From Leptospira fainei serovar Hurstbridge str. BUT 6 (GTDB lineage Bacteria > Spirochaetota > Leptospiria > Leptospirales > Leptospiraceae): a DNA stretch of 64,000 nt. Both the position numbers and the translations under genes were made by a program. The stretch spans positions 1 through 64,000 of the forward strand of contig NZ_AKWZ02000010.1 of the NCBI RefSeq assembly GCF_000306235.2. Direction: 5' to 3'. Of this stretch, positions 1 through 9,426 are shown one piece after another (the stretch's first letter is position 1; each line of letters starts with the position of its first letter). The notes beneath the pieces were generated by a model. The model ran no database searches. It was given only the letters and a program-made list of their open reading frames with translations, and had not been told where the DNA came from.

Positions 1-38
1 CCCGGGCATCCCCCGTATGCCCTTTCTTACTTGACCAT
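1..38 (-). rRNA. rrl: 23S ribosomal RNA, 5' end only (gene runs off the left edge)
   Basis: Read on the minus strand, positions 36 down to 1 begin GGTCAAGTAAGAAAGGGC and continue to a GGGGGATGCC block. This matches the conserved 5' end of bacterial 23S rRNA, where GGT(C/T)AAG...AAGGGC is followed by ACGGTGGATGCC. Only the first few dozen bases are inside the window. The mature 5' end is placed near 36-38 by analogy and is not determined. No 16S gene or tRNA lies in the next 800 bases upstream. That fits the unlinked rRNA genes known in Leptospira. Confidence 0.8.
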
Positions 39-49
39 ATTACGAAACC

Positions 50-71
50 CGCATCCCTGCAACGAGATGCG
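50..71 (-). other. hairpin in the pre-23S leader
   Basis: CGCATC at 50-55 pairs with GATGCG at 66-71 around a 10-base loop, about 12 bases upstream of the inferred mature 23S 5' end. It may be part of the precursor leader or a processing structure. The stem is short, so the role is a guess. Confidence 0.3.
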
Positions 72-805
72 AACTGTAATCCGCCAAGCCCTCTAACCCC
101 CAGAAGTTTTTCCGGGCGCCAGTAAAAGGGCTGCATCTTTCGATATTATTGTAGAATGAGAGTAGCTAATCTAATTTCTTTTCAATACTAGATATCCGAG
201 ATCATTCGACCAGGTGAACTCACTCACTGGCCTAATCTCAGCTTTATATTTCTCATTCGCAGTTATAGATGTTGTAAAAGAACTGTTCTCTTCCCTATAA
301 ACTCTGGTGAAAAAGGAAATTTCCGTTTTCACCAAGGCCTTCGGTTTTGCCAAAGCTATTAGCCATGGCCGAGAAGACCAAAATACGAAATCCACCTAAC
401 CGGTCAAACCGTTTTTATAAGATTTTTCGCTCGAACCAACTGATTTTTATGTCGTCCTCCCTTTTTATGAGACATAATTATAAGACTTTAAACGTGGGTT
501 TATAAGCGGAAAAGAGAATTCGAGACATAGGTTTAAAGTATAATAATAATCTACTATACTCTGAAATCACGCCACAATCTCTTCAAGAGCATAGCACGGC
601 GATCCATCAAATTTTAATTTTACGACGAATTTTCAGCGCGCTTTTGCAAATGCAGTTAGATAGGTCCGCTCTTTCTAATACGAAGAGGTTTCATTTTGTA
701 AAATCGATCGAGTCGAACATCTTCATCCAGATCCCGACGGTTTTGCCTCTTGAAAAATTCTTGTGGATCAACCTAAAGCAAGCATTCTGACCAAAACCCA
801 TTCCG
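72..805. other. non-coding region between the 23S leader and the permease gene
   Basis: No convincing gene is present. The longest frame, minus strand about 171-395 from a GTG, gives 74 residues with no recognisable domain, no good ribosome binding site, and a position directly upstream of the rRNA. I treat it as chance. The part nearest the 23S gene should hold the rRNA promoter. A TACAAT hexamer on the minus strand around 150 is compatible with a -10 box, but I could not place a matching -35. Confidence 0.5.
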
Positions 806-2266
806 ATGAAACTCAGCCGCTCTCTTAACCTTTACGATTCCATATCATTGATGTTTAGCTCTATGGTCGGGCCTGGAGTGTTTATTACGACCGGCTATAT
901 TCTGAGCCAAACACCGAACCCGAACCTTGCACTGCTTTGTTGGATTTTGGGAGGGTTATTAGCCGTAGCCGGCGCGATGAGCTATGCCAAATCCGCAAGC
1001 ATCTTCCCTTACGCGGGAGGAGATTACGTTTATCTAAAGGAAGCTTATTCTCCCATCGTGGCGTTCTCGAGCGGTTGGCTTTCCCTCTCCGTTAATTTTT
1101 CAGCCTCTATTTCCTTATCCGCCATCGCATTTTCCAAAACTTTCTTCTCCTTGATGGATCCTAGCTGGGATATGTATTTCTTCGAAGCCAAATTTCTCGG
1201 GATAGCCTTCTCCATAGGAAGCGCTCAGTTACTGGGGATGTCCGCGATATTCTTCTTTACCATTGTCAATTTCTTCGGAATCGGCATGGCATCCCGCATT
1301 CAGAATTTCTTCACTACGTTTAAAATCTTAGGCTTAGTCGCTTTTGTCGTATTGGGGCTGACGGTCGGAAATTATAAATTAGAATACTTTCAAGCCTTCC
1401 CACTCCTCCCTGCCGGATTAAACGATTGGAGTTATTTATTGGCAGGAGTAATTCCGGTGACTTTTTCCTATTTAGGATGGAACATGATCACTTACGTAGC
1501 CGAGGAGGTAAAGGATCCGGATAAGAATATTTATAAATCCGTCTTAGTCTCTTGTACCCTAGTCACGCTTCTTTACGTTTTGATTAACTTTCTGTATTTA
1601 AGCTCGGCGCCTAGCAGTCTTTTGGCGGGCGACGAAAAAATCGGAGTTACTGCTGCCGGTTTTTTATTCGGGAAGGAGGTCACCTTAATCGTGACTGCCT
1701 TCATCTGCTGGGTATTTATGGGAGGAATCTCGGCATATATCATCGGAGGATCGAGAATTTATTTTGCCATGGCGAGAGACGGTTATTTCTTTCCCAGCAT
1801 GGCAAAATTGCATTCCAAATATAAGAGCCCTTATATGTCGCTGGCCTTTCAATGCGGATATGCTTGCTTATTCTCGTTAGTCAAAGAAATCGAATCCTTA
1901 CTCTATTTGATCACCTGCTCTACGCTTCTATTGGCGACGATCACGGCCTACACGCCGATCTTATTCGAAAAAAGAAATTTCAAGACCAAATTCAAAATTC
2001 CCGGCTACCCATATTCCACCTATCTGTATATCGCATCGAATATCGCGATCATTATTACGCTTATATGGAGCAAGCCGGCCGAAGCTCTTTGGGGATTCGG
2101 ATTTACTCTCCTGTCCGTTCCGATGTATTTTTATTTTAAATCGACCAAACATTCTGTCTCGCAGCCGATGCCCGCTTTCGATCCCGACTTACCGTCTCCT
2201 GAAATGGTTACGAGTCTCCTGCCCGAAAATGAACCCGTTCCTATTGCGAGTGGCGATACGGTATAA
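806..2266 (+). CDS. APC-family amino acid permease
   Basis: This 486-residue inner-membrane protein has about twelve hydrophobic segments across its whole length. It is typical of the amino acid-polyamine-organocation transporters that import amino acids by proton or solute coupling. The first helix carries the family's glycine-rich signature ([11 protein letters not shown], about residues 20-30), where the substrate's amino and carboxyl groups are bound. A second conserved element is the [10 protein letters not shown] stretch near residue 230. The C-terminal 40 residues are hydrophilic and proline-rich, probably cytoplasmic. The substrate cannot be told from sequence. The ATG start has no strong Shine-Dalgarno. 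A small membrane protein follows 6 bases downstream, so the two are probably co-transcribed. Confidence 0.9.
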   Translation: MKLSRSLNLYDSISLMFSSMVGPGVFITTGYILSQTPNPNLALLCWILGGLLAVAGAMSYAKSASIFPYAGGDYVYLKEAYSPIVAFSSGWLSLSVNFSASISLSAIAFSKTFFSLMDPSWDMYFFEAKFLGIAFSIGSAQLLGMSAIFFFTIVNFFGIGMASRIQNFFTTFKILGLVAFVVLGLTVGNYKLEYFQAFPLLPAGLNDWSYLLAGVIPVTFSYLGWNMITYVAEEVKDPDKNIYKSVLVSCTLVTLLYVLINFLYLSSAPSSLLAGDEKIGVTAAGFLFGKEVTLIVTAFICWVFMGGISAYIIGGSRIYFAMARDGYFFPSMAKLHSKYKSPYMSLAFQCGYACLFSLVKEIESLLYLITCSTLLLATITAYTPILFEKRNFKTKFKIPGYPYSTYLYIASNIAIIITLIWSKPAEALWGFGFTLLSVPMYFYFKSTKHSVSQPMPAFDPDLPSPEMVTSLLPENEPVPIASGDTV

Positions 2267-2272
2267 AATCGC

Positions 2273-2686
2273 TTGCTCCGCATCGGTCCCAAACTCAAAC
2301 TTAAGATCCACGCCGCTTTGGGAATCTCATCCGTTTTACTCTTTGCGACAAAGGCGTTTCTACCTTTATTCAAAAATATTGAAATTCCTATTCTACTCCC
2401 CGTAACATTGGGAAGAATCGGCGCTATCGCCGGAGTTGCAGCCTTCCTTTCGGGAGGAGGTTTAGGCAAATTCCTTTCCGAGGAAAGATCGAAAGTCGCC
2501 GAGATACATATGATTTTGATGTTATCCGGCCTATTACTTCAAGTACCGTCGCTGTCGGACCCTGCTCCCAATCTTTTTATGAGTGCTACCGCCTGGATCG
2601 GGTTGTTTATCTTATGCGTCGGATGGATATACGGTCGCAGGATTTTTCGCAGAACTCTTTTTAAATTTCCCTGGGAAACGAAATAA
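2273..2686 (+). CDS. small membrane protein of unknown function
   Basis: The predicted protein has 137 residues and starts at a TTG only 6 bases after the permease stop, which suggests translational coupling. It has about four hydrophobic segments, glycine-rich loops and a basic C-terminus (GRRIFRR). That implies an inner-membrane protein with a cytoplasmic tail. I do not recognise the family. Its position after the permease could mean an accessory role, but nothing in the sequence shows it. It converges with the minus-strand gene ending at 2713. Confidence 0.65.
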   Translation: MLRIGPKLKLKIHAALGISSVLLFATKAFLPLFKNIEIPILLPVTLGRIGAIAGVAAFLSGGGLGKFLSEERSKVAEIHMILMLSGLLLQVPSLSDPAPNLFMSATAWIGLFILCVGWIYGRRIFRRTLFKFPWETK

Positions 2687-2712
2687 AGTTCAGGCAATAA
2701 ATATGCTTATCC

Positions 2713-4002
2713 TTACGAAACCTGCTTTAGCAAAACTTTCTGAAAATTCGAAACATACTGACGGATCTCGCTCTTTTCCCATCGATTCGAGTCGAAGTTT
2801 ATGTTAATCACCAGTCTTCCTCTAAAAGTAGCCGCCGTCGTAAATAAAGTCTGAGTCAAAGAAGGATGGACAGTAAAGGAAATCTCGCCTATCCGTAGAT
2901 TCGGGATCTCATAGTCAGGCAAAACGCCGACATTACTCAACACGCTAGTTTGCGGTGTCTTAGTCATCAAAGAAGAAAAGACGCGCAATCCGTCTTCTCT
3001 TTGTAAAAATTGTTCGGGAGGAGGAAGTAATTCGTAGAAGGCTCTTCCTTCCCTTCGATTCAAACGATTTTTTAAATCATCTTTAATTTGCTTAGCAAGA
3101 GACCAAAACGAAGTTCCGAATTTTAATTGTGTCGTCAAAAGCGTAATATATAGGCCTAAGGAAGAATCCCCGATGGATTGGCTCAAATAAGGACGTAAAT
3201 CGGCCGGCGTAGAAAGATTCAATACGCCCGCGGTTCCGGCTCCGAACAAATTATAGAAAGATGAAATTTGAGCCGCACCAAGTATTCCGTGTAAAGATAC
3301 TCCTTTTTCCCGTCCCTTTCGAATCAACTCCTGCAGCACGTCGGACTCGATTTGGAAACTAATAATTTCAGGATTCAACTCGTTGTCTTTTCTTGAAAAG
3401 CGAGGCAGAGATAGCGGTTTTTCCTTTAATTTTTCCTCGTTTGCCCGACCTTCCGCGGAATATAAATCCATTAAGGAAGGAAGTATTTGAGGAGAAGAAG
3501 AATGTTCTTTCCTTCCGAGCGAAAGAACCTCGAAGACATCCAGCAGAAAATACATGCCCGAACGTCCGTCCGCAATGCTATGATGAAAGACGATGGCGAA
3601 GGCCCAATCGCTCCCATCGTTCGATCGATAAAATACGGCGCGAATCAAAGGGGCCTCTCCTAACGAAAACGGGCGAATCGAATCCTTCGCCAATTTTGTC
3701 TTCCAATCCTGGGAGAGTTCTTCGATAACGAGAGGAATTTTTGCGTTAGGGTCCGTGATAAAACATAAATGGGGATCCGCTCCATACTTTCTCTCGATTG
3801 CAACGCGAGCTAAACCATGTCTCGATTGAACGGTATCCAACCCATAGCGAAGATCCTCCGCCTTTAAGTCGCCGCTACCGCTCGCCATGACAGCAAAGTT
3901 CATGGACGAAACATGATCATACAGCCAGAAATTGGCCTCCGCATGATCTAAAGACCTCATAAATTCAGTCTTATTTCTTTCCGATTCGGGTATGCCATGC
4001 AT
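2713..4002 (-). CDS. condensation-domain / acyltransferase-like protein
   Basis: This 429-residue protein has HHSIADG at about residues 140-146. That is the HHxxxDG catalytic motif of the chloramphenicol-acetyltransferase-like superfamily, which includes NRPS condensation domains, wax ester/DGAT synthases and PapA-type acyltransferases. The second histidine acts as general base in acyl transfer to an alcohol or amine. The N-terminus (SLDHAEANFWLYD) also resembles the start of these enzymes. No carrier protein or adenylation domain is nearby, so a free-standing lipid acyltransferase is more likely than an NRPS piece. It lies 27 bases downstream of a fatty acid desaturase on the same strand. 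An internal ATG at 3960 is an alternative start. Acceptor and donor are unknown. Confidence 0.75.
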   Translation of the reverse strand: MHGIPESERNKTEFMRSLDHAEANFWLYDHVSSMNFAVMASGSGDLKAEDLRYGLDTVQSRHGLARVAIERKYGADPHLCFITDPNAKIPLVIEELSQDWKTKLAKDSIRPFSLGEAPLIRAVFYRSNDGSDWAFAIVFHHSIADGRSGMYFLLDVFEVLSLGRKEHSSSPQILPSLMDLYSAEGRANEEKLKEKPLSLPRFSRKDNELNPEIISFQIESDVLQELIRKGREKGVSLHGILGAAQISSFYNLFGAGTAGVLNLSTPADLRPYLSQSIGDSSLGLYITLLTTQLKFGTSFWSLAKQIKDDLKNRLNRREGRAFYELLPPPEQFLQREDGLRVFSSLMTKTPQTSVLSNVGVLPDYEIPNLRIGEISFTVHPSLTQTLFTTAATFRGRLVININFDSNRWEKSEIRQYVSNFQKVLLKQVS

Positions 4003-4029
4003 GAGAGCATCTTACACGAACCGGAGAAT

Positions 4030-5094
4030 TTATGCCAGCTCAAGTTCGCCGGCCGTAGATTTTTCGTATCGATTCGCTCTAAGCATGCTTTCAAAATCGT
4101 TGAATCGAATTCCATATTTCTTTAAAATCGGTCTGACTGACGGGGCTACGGCTTGTCTCAAATAAAACGGTTGGCTGACCACGAAGTGATGAATTCCGTG
4201 CGTTGCGCCGAAATTAAAGCAAAATAAATGAAGAGGAAGAACGAGCCACGAATCCAGCACCTGAGTTTGCTGATACAACCCTTTTACATCTCCATAATAG
4301 TGCATGTTAGAAGAAACGATTTGAATAGCCGTCTGTCTTAACCAGCAAGGAATCAGATAAACAACCGCCGCCGTGTTTAATACATTATGAGCCGTTGCAA
4401 CCCAACCCTTTTCTTGAATCGGCGAACCGATGACCCAATTCAGCACGGCAAACGATCCCCATATGAGAAACGAATACCATAACAAAAGAAAGATCGATCG
4501 AAACGGTCCTTTAATCGGCGATGATTTTATTTTTTTAAGATAATGAATCGCATCTTTCCGAATTTTGGGACCTTGAAGGACTACTGCCATAATCGGATCG
4601 ACCATTACCAGGAAACGCTTCCAACCGAAAGGCATTCCATTGCTGATGAATCTCTCTTCGACATCTTCCGGATTTCCGGAAAGTTTATGGTGCAGTAAGT
4701 GGATTTCTTTTCTAAACCATGGGTTTACCGTGTTTGCACGAAAAAGCCAAACCAACCAAAAAAGAAAATTTTGCATTCTAGGACTTTCTTTAAAATAAAT
4801 GCTGTGTATGAGATCATGCTCCATCTCGTGTAAAAACGAAGCAAGAATCCCGTTTCCGATAATACAGGCCCAAAACGGAATTAAGCCTGCGATATAAAGT
4901 CCCGCTAGGAAAATCATTCCTGCTGCGGAACCGATCGTTATACCGAAACCGATCGCATTCTGATATTTTAAAAAAGCAAATCGCTTTCTAAACTTTGAAT
5001 CGGAGTAACGAATCCATTTGATAATTCGTTTTGCTTTCTCCTTATCGGTCAATGCGTCGATCTTACTTTTTTTTTCTATCGCCACTGAAACCAT
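4030..5094 (-). CDS. membrane fatty acid desaturase
   Basis: This 354-residue integral membrane di-iron enzyme carries the three histidine clusters of the fatty acid desaturase family. They are HEMEHDLIH near residue 89, HLLHH near 132 and HGIHH near the C-terminus, with hydrophobic segments between them. Such enzymes use O2 and an electron donor to put a double bond into an acyl chain at the inner membrane. The frame extends upstream to 5175. I chose the ATG at 5094 because it follows a strong GGGAGAAGGG ribosome binding site and precedes a normal cytoplasmic N-terminus. The condensation-domain gene follows directly and an AraC-type regulator precedes it on the same strand. Substrate chain and double-bond position are not known. 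Confidence 0.85.
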   Translation of the reverse strand: MVSVAIEKKSKIDALTDKEKAKRIIKWIRYSDSKFRKRFAFLKYQNAIGFGITIGSAAGMIFLAGLYIAGLIPFWACIIGNGILASFLHEMEHDLIHSIYFKESPRMQNFLFWLVWLFRANTVNPWFRKEIHLLHHKLSGNPEDVEERFISNGMPFGWKRFLVMVDPIMAVVLQGPKIRKDAIHYLKKIKSSPIKGPFRSIFLLLWYSFLIWGSFAVLNWVIGSPIQEKGWVATAHNVLNTAAVVYLIPCWLRQTAIQIVSSNMHYYGDVKGLYQQTQVLDSWLVLPLHLFCFNFGATHGIHHFVVSQPFYLRQAVAPSVRPILKKYGIRFNDFESMLRANRYEKSTAGELELA

Positions 5095-5207
5095 ACCCTT
5101 CTCCCAAATTTCATCTGGCCTAAGTATCGCACAGGTTTCGCGGGCTTGTCGTTCCATTCTATAAACCGGCACCAAAACGACCGTTGCAAATGATAGTCTG
5201 AAACGGA

Positions 5208-6347
5208 TTAAGTCGAATTCTTTTCACGAAATTCGGACGGAGGTAATCCCACCTGTTTGATAAACGCCCGGTGGAAGGAAGTTTTGCTACGAAAACCCAC
5301 TTCATAGCCGATATCCAGTATGGATCGGTCCGTTTCTTTTTTTAAAAGTTCGCAGGCTTCCCGAATTCGATATTCGTTCACAAAGGCCGAAAAGTTCTTA
5401 CCCATTTCCTGATTGATCAATTCCGATAATTGATGAGAAGAAAGAGCTAGTTCTTCCGCAAGCGTCGCTAAACTCAAATCTTCGTCTCGATAAAGTTTTT
5501 CGGTCTCCATCGCGAGCCGCAAATTTTCCCGTAACGTTTCCATATCCATTCCCTGCAAAAGGGATCTGGAATACTTTCGAATGGTTTCCCTTGCGACTTT
5601 TTGCAAATTCTGAAAATAGGCGGGATACTTTCGACCGATCAAATAAGAAATGCAAAGACTTAATGTCATCATATCCGCACTGACCAGAAGAAATACGGGA
5701 TTCTTGCCGATTAGATAAAAAGCTCCGACCGAATGATTCGCGATCGTAGCCAAAACGATATACAAAAGAACCCTGGCCGTCCATTCCTCGCGCAGGACCG
5801 CGATCTTAAACAGCATTTGCGCCCCCTTTAGAAGTCCTAAAATGTAACCCGCAAGCACGATTAAAGGTACGTAAAATATCAGATCGAATAGACTGCGAGT
5901 CGAAACGAATTTTTGAAAACCGTTTTGTAATTCCGAGAGATTCAAAAAGAAAACGATTCCGTAAGCCGCCCAGATAATTCCCGGAAGAATAAAATGTTTT
6001 TGGCCTAATCCGAGTGCGGAATCTTCAAATTCGGAATCTTGAATAATCTTATGAATTCCGTATAGAATCGGCCCGAGAGATCCTAGTACGGGAATATGTA
6101 ATAAGACGACTCTCGGGATTTCATTAAAGTATCCCAAAACCATGCAGAGACCGGTTCCTTCCAAAATCCCTAAGGAAAGAAATAGTAAGGCCAATAATCT
6201 ATTTAGCGCAGTCTTCCTCTCAATGACCGATTGACCGATACAAAGCAGAAGTCCGAGATAAGTGCCGAATATTGCGAATGTAACTAGGGCCCAGAACGAC
6301 CAGTGACTGCCCATAAAATCTTCACTCATAAAAAAATTGTTCGGCAT
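5208..6347 (-). CDS. membrane-bound AraC-family transcriptional regulator
   Basis: The predicted protein has 379 residues. The first ~235 form about seven hydrophobic segments. The last ~110 hold an AraC/XylS double helix-turn-helix, with the first helix pair around SLATLAEELALSSHQLSELI and the second ending in IGYEVGFRSKTSFHRAFIKQVGLPPSEF, which is the classic AraC signature. Regulators of this build probably sense a membrane or lipid signal and bind DNA from the membrane. The desaturase gene begins 113 bases downstream on the same strand, so lipid genes are plausible targets. Start codons at 6329 and 6314 are alternatives to 6347, and none has a strong ribosome binding site. Confidence 0.85.
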   Translation of the reverse strand: MPNNFFMSEDFMGSHWSFWALVTFAIFGTYLGLLLCIGQSVIERKTALNRLLALLFLSLGILEGTGLCMVLGYFNEIPRVVLLHIPVLGSLGPILYGIHKIIQDSEFEDSALGLGQKHFILPGIIWAAYGIVFFLNLSELQNGFQKFVSTRSLFDLIFYVPLIVLAGYILGLLKGAQMLFKIAVLREEWTARVLLYIVLATIANHSVGAFYLIGKNPVFLLVSADMMTLSLCISYLIGRKYPAYFQNLQKVARETIRKYSRSLLQGMDMETLRENLRLAMETEKLYRDEDLSLATLAEELALSSHQLSELINQEMGKNFSAFVNEYRIREACELLKKETDRSILDIGYEVGFRSKTSFHRAFIKQVGLPPSEFREKNST

Positions 6348-6627
6348 TCACAAGCTTTATCCATCGGTCGTGCAAACTGTCAACCATCCTAATAGCGGCA
6401 AATGGAACTTCATTTTACGAAAATCATATTCGAGCATAAGATATCATGATCAAGAAGAATAATCTAAGAAAGGACGCCAATTCCCTTACAATATTTTTTT
6501 CTCGATTTTCCGAATCAAATTCCTTCGGATCACTCGTAAACGTCGACGAACAACATTCGGAAATAACGAATTCTTCTTGTAGGAAACGATGAGATCTAAA
6601 GGGTAGTTTCGATCTGAGAGGGCCTAC

Positions 6628-7803
6628 ATGGATTTCACATTAACAAATGATGAACAAGAGTTCATCGATTCTTTTCGGACATTTTGCAGGAAGGAAATAG
6701 CGCCCTATGCGGAGGAATTAGATAAGAAAAAGGAGCTGCCAAGGACCCACTATACGAAATTGGCGGAAGCGGGCTATCTGGGCTTAATGCACGAGGAAGA
6801 ATATGGAGGCCAAGGGGCAGGATTGTTTCTGAGCACACTTGCGATGGAAGTGGTTTCCGAGTACTGCGGAAGTACATTTTTCAGTGTAGGGGCTACAGGG
6901 GGATTATTCGGCCTGCCTCTCAAGCATTTCGGAACCAAGGAACAGAAAAAGAAATTTCTGCCGGAAATTATTTCCGCAAAGAAAATTGGATCTCTCGGCG
7001 TCACCGAACCCGATTCGGGATCGGACGTCGCATCCATTAAAACGGTCGCAAAACAATCCGGAAGCGATCGATACCTTCTTACCGGACAAAAAACATATAT
7101 CACTAATGCACCTAATGCGGATTATTGCTTGGTTCTAGCCAGGGCATTGGATTCGTCGGGAAAAGAAAAAGGACTTACGCATTTCATCGTGGACCTGCAT
7201 AGTAAAGGGGTAAGCCGTTCTCTTGCGATGGATAAAATGGGACTGCGAGCCTCTCCCACCGGAGCTCTCTTCTTCGAAGATGTGGAAATTCCCGAAGAAA
7301 ATATTTTGGGAAAATTAGGAAAGGGTTTCAGACAAACCATGCAGACATTCAATACGGAGCGCTTATCCTTGGCGGCCTACTCGCTTGGAGTCATGCGCGC
7401 CTGTTTGTCGGATTCCAAGTCGTTCGCATCTTCACGTAAAAGTTTCGGGAAATCCATTTCGCACCATCAAGGTGTATCCTTTTTGTTGGCGGAAATCTAT
7501 ACTAAACTGGAAGCGTCAAAATGGTTAACGTATAATGTGGCTTGGGAAAGCGAAGCTGCGGAACGAGAAGGAAAAGGCAATATGTCCTTGTCCGGAAAAT
7601 GTGCCGCCTGCAAGTTATTTGCGACGACTTCCGCTCGAGAAGTCACAAACCTTGCCGTCCAAGTTCACGGAGGCGCAGGGTTTATGGACGAATACCGGGT
7701 TTCCAGATTGTATAGGGATGTCCGTTTAGGTGAAATCGGGGGAGGAACAAGCGAGATTCAAAAATTAATAATTTCCGGAAGCTTAATGAAACAGGACATT
7801 TAG
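6628..7803 (+). CDS. acyl-CoA dehydrogenase
   Basis: This 391-residue flavoprotein has the full three-part acyl-CoA dehydrogenase fold: N-terminal helical domain, middle beta domain containing GVTEPDSGSD (about 124-133), and C-terminal helical domain ending in EIGGGTSEIQK. It oxidises an acyl-CoA to the 2-enoyl-CoA with FAD and passes electrons to ETF. The position that holds the catalytic glutamate in medium- and short-chain enzymes is glycine here. E244 in FNTERL instead aligns with the catalytic glutamate of the isovaleryl-CoA and long-chain dehydrogenases. The substrate is therefore probably branched or long. The start follows a GAGAGGG sequence. The gene is divergent from the AraC-type regulator and converges with the GH18 gene. 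Confidence 0.92.
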   Translation: MDFTLTNDEQEFIDSFRTFCRKEIAPYAEELDKKKELPRTHYTKLAEAGYLGLMHEEEYGGQGAGLFLSTLAMEVVSEYCGSTFFSVGATGGLFGLPLKHFGTKEQKKKFLPEIISAKKIGSLGVTEPDSGSDVASIKTVAKQSGSDRYLLTGQKTYITNAPNADYCLVLARALDSSGKEKGLTHFIVDLHSKGVSRSLAMDKMGLRASPTGALFFEDVEIPEENILGKLGKGFRQTMQTFNTERLSLAAYSLGVMRACLSDSKSFASSRKSFGKSISHHQGVSFLLAEIYTKLEASKWLTYNVAWESEAAEREGKGNMSLSGKCAACKLFATTSAREVTNLAVQVHGGAGFMDEYRVSRLYRDVRLGEIGGGTSEIQKLIISGSLMKQDI

Positions 7804-7821
7804 TAGGCGGAGAAGACCGAT

Positions 7822-9117
7822 TTACTTTCCGATTTTCTCCTCCAAATATTCGTTAATTTCCGGATCGTTATCCTCTATCAACTGCCAAAAAGAAAAGCCT
7901 CGTATTTTAAATTTTTCTAAAATATTCATCTTCGCTTCGAACGCGGTCCGATTCATGTAAAAAGCGACGCGATCGCAGCCTCCTAAGCGGTACCATAAAG
8001 ACGGATCGGTGTAAATATGCCCTTCATGACGGTAAAGATACGGTCGAAGAAATATCCAATCGGAAGCTTTCGATTGAGTTTGATAAATCTTCAAAACGTC
8101 CGTCGGTTGTTCGATTCTGGGATTCCAATGATCTCGAATGAATTTCGCTCTGGAATAATATACTGATTTGGAAGGAATATCGCAGTTTAACGGCCAATCA
8201 TACCCGTATGTGGGAATTGCCATATATAATTTGTCCGCCGGAATTCGAGCCACCGCATATTCAAGGATGCGTTCTATCCACCAATCCGGAGCTTGAGGTC
8301 CAGGACCCGGAAATCCATTCTTTCTAGGATGCAATTCATACGCCATTATCTTCACTTTATCCGCGATTCTTCCTAAGAATTCGTAGTCGTGAGAAAGCTG
8401 GCCCCGATACGCCTCAAAAAAATCGACCTGTATCGGTGCACGCAGGCCTTTGCAAGGAAATGCGGATTTCTTTTCCGAGACCGTCTTCGGGTGTATCGAA
8501 ACGGAAAGTAGTTTATTTCGTTTCTGTAATTCTCCCTTAAGCACGATCAAAAACTCTTCGAATGACTCCTTCTTCTCGCAAGTCATCCCTTCGTAATCGA
8601 TATCGATACCGTCGTAGCCGTACGTTTCGATTTCATTGATTATATTTTTAATATGAAAATCCCTTACTTTGAGATTTCCGTTCAACCCGATCGCATCGGA
8701 GATTTTTTCAAAATCGTTCTCCCAACGAAAAATCGTAGGTATAATCAACGTTTTCGGAGAAACGAGACGAAACCACATGACTCTCTCGGCAATTTCATGC
8801 GGTTTCCAGACGGAATGAATTCTTCCCGTATTGCTCCGCCCGCCTTCCAAACTGTAAAGGAAAGGGTGCAATTCATCATACAAATGAATGTATTTGAGCA
8901 TGGCCCAAAAATCTTGAGACCAAGTCGAAGCAAATACCCTCTTGGCTTCAATCTCCTTAGCCTTATCCGCATCCCTTTTATCTTTCCAAAGAACGATTCC
9001 AAAAAATGAAAAAAGAAAGAGTCCGAAAATCAAGGATCCGATGAAAATAATTCGAATGTTTTTACCAGGAGATTTCAAACGAAATGCCAGATTTCCGCAA
9101 AATCTCCAGAGAGACAA
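7822..9117 (-). CDS. membrane-anchored glycoside hydrolase family 18 protein
   Basis: This protein has 431 residues and a single N-terminal membrane anchor at about 21-43. The rest is a secreted domain. D169-E176 (DGIDIDYE) is the DxxDxDxE active-site motif of family 18 glycosidases, with E176 as the acid. Later blocks (KIMAYELHP, the [10 protein letters not shown] strand and FWQLIEDND) match the beta/alpha barrel. The closest type is the spore-germination YaaH/chitinase-like group acting on N-acetylglucosamine polymers. In a non-sporulating bacterium peptidoglycan is the natural target, which is inference. The TTG start lacks a clear ribosome binding site, so the first residues are uncertain. 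Confidence 0.85.
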   Translation of the reverse strand: MSLWRFCGNLAFRLKSPGKNIRIIFIGSLIFGLFLFSFFGIVLWKDKRDADKAKEIEAKRVFASTWSQDFWAMLKYIHLYDELHPFLYSLEGGRSNTGRIHSVWKPHEIAERVMWFRLVSPKTLIIPTIFRWENDFEKISDAIGLNGNLKVRDFHIKNIINEIETYGYDGIDIDYEGMTCEKKESFEEFLIVLKGELQKRNKLLSVSIHPKTVSEKKSAFPCKGLRAPIQVDFFEAYRGQLSHDYEFLGRIADKVKIMAYELHPRKNGFPGPGPQAPDWWIERILEYAVARIPADKLYMAIPTYGYDWPLNCDIPSKSVYYSRAKFIRDHWNPRIEQPTDVLKIYQTQSKASDWIFLRPYLYRHEGHIYTDPSLWYRLGGCDRVAFYMNRTAFEAKMNILEKFKIRGFSFWQLIEDNDPEINEYLEEKIGK

Positions 9118-9426
9118 TAAGAATCGAAGGCGTCCCTACGCGGGATTCCGTGCAGGCCTAAAATTTTCTCTTTTCCCTGTCCGTTAAGCGACCCATGAGG
9201 ATAGAATCTATATAACCTTGGATAGAAGATAGGATGTTCAAATAAGGCAAATCTGTTAGCAATTTGGAAGCAGTACTTTATATAGATCGGAGTTGAAAAT
9301 AGGGCGGTTTATTTTCACGAGAAAACTATAAGAAGCCGCATACCGAAACGCTTAAATACTCTAGTATTGCTAAGAATTCGAGCATTTTAAAATCGATTAG
9401 AAAATTTGAATTGGTGAATATTAAAA
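9118..9426. other. intergenic region upstream of the lipoprotein-subtilase pair
   Basis: This 309-base stretch separates the divergent GH18 and lipoprotein genes and becomes AT-rich towards the lipoprotein. It presumably holds both promoters. I find no credible gene and no strong hairpin in it. Confidence 0.4.

Noticed and set aside
171..395. 74-residue minus-strand frame upstream of the 23S gene
   Set aside because: GTG start, no ribosome binding site, no recognisable domain, and it lies in the expected rRNA promoter and leader region.
6444..6590. 48-residue frame in the regulator/acyl-CoA dehydrogenase gap
   Set aside because: No ribosome binding site and a low-complexity, unlikely protein sequence. 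It probably overlaps the promoters.
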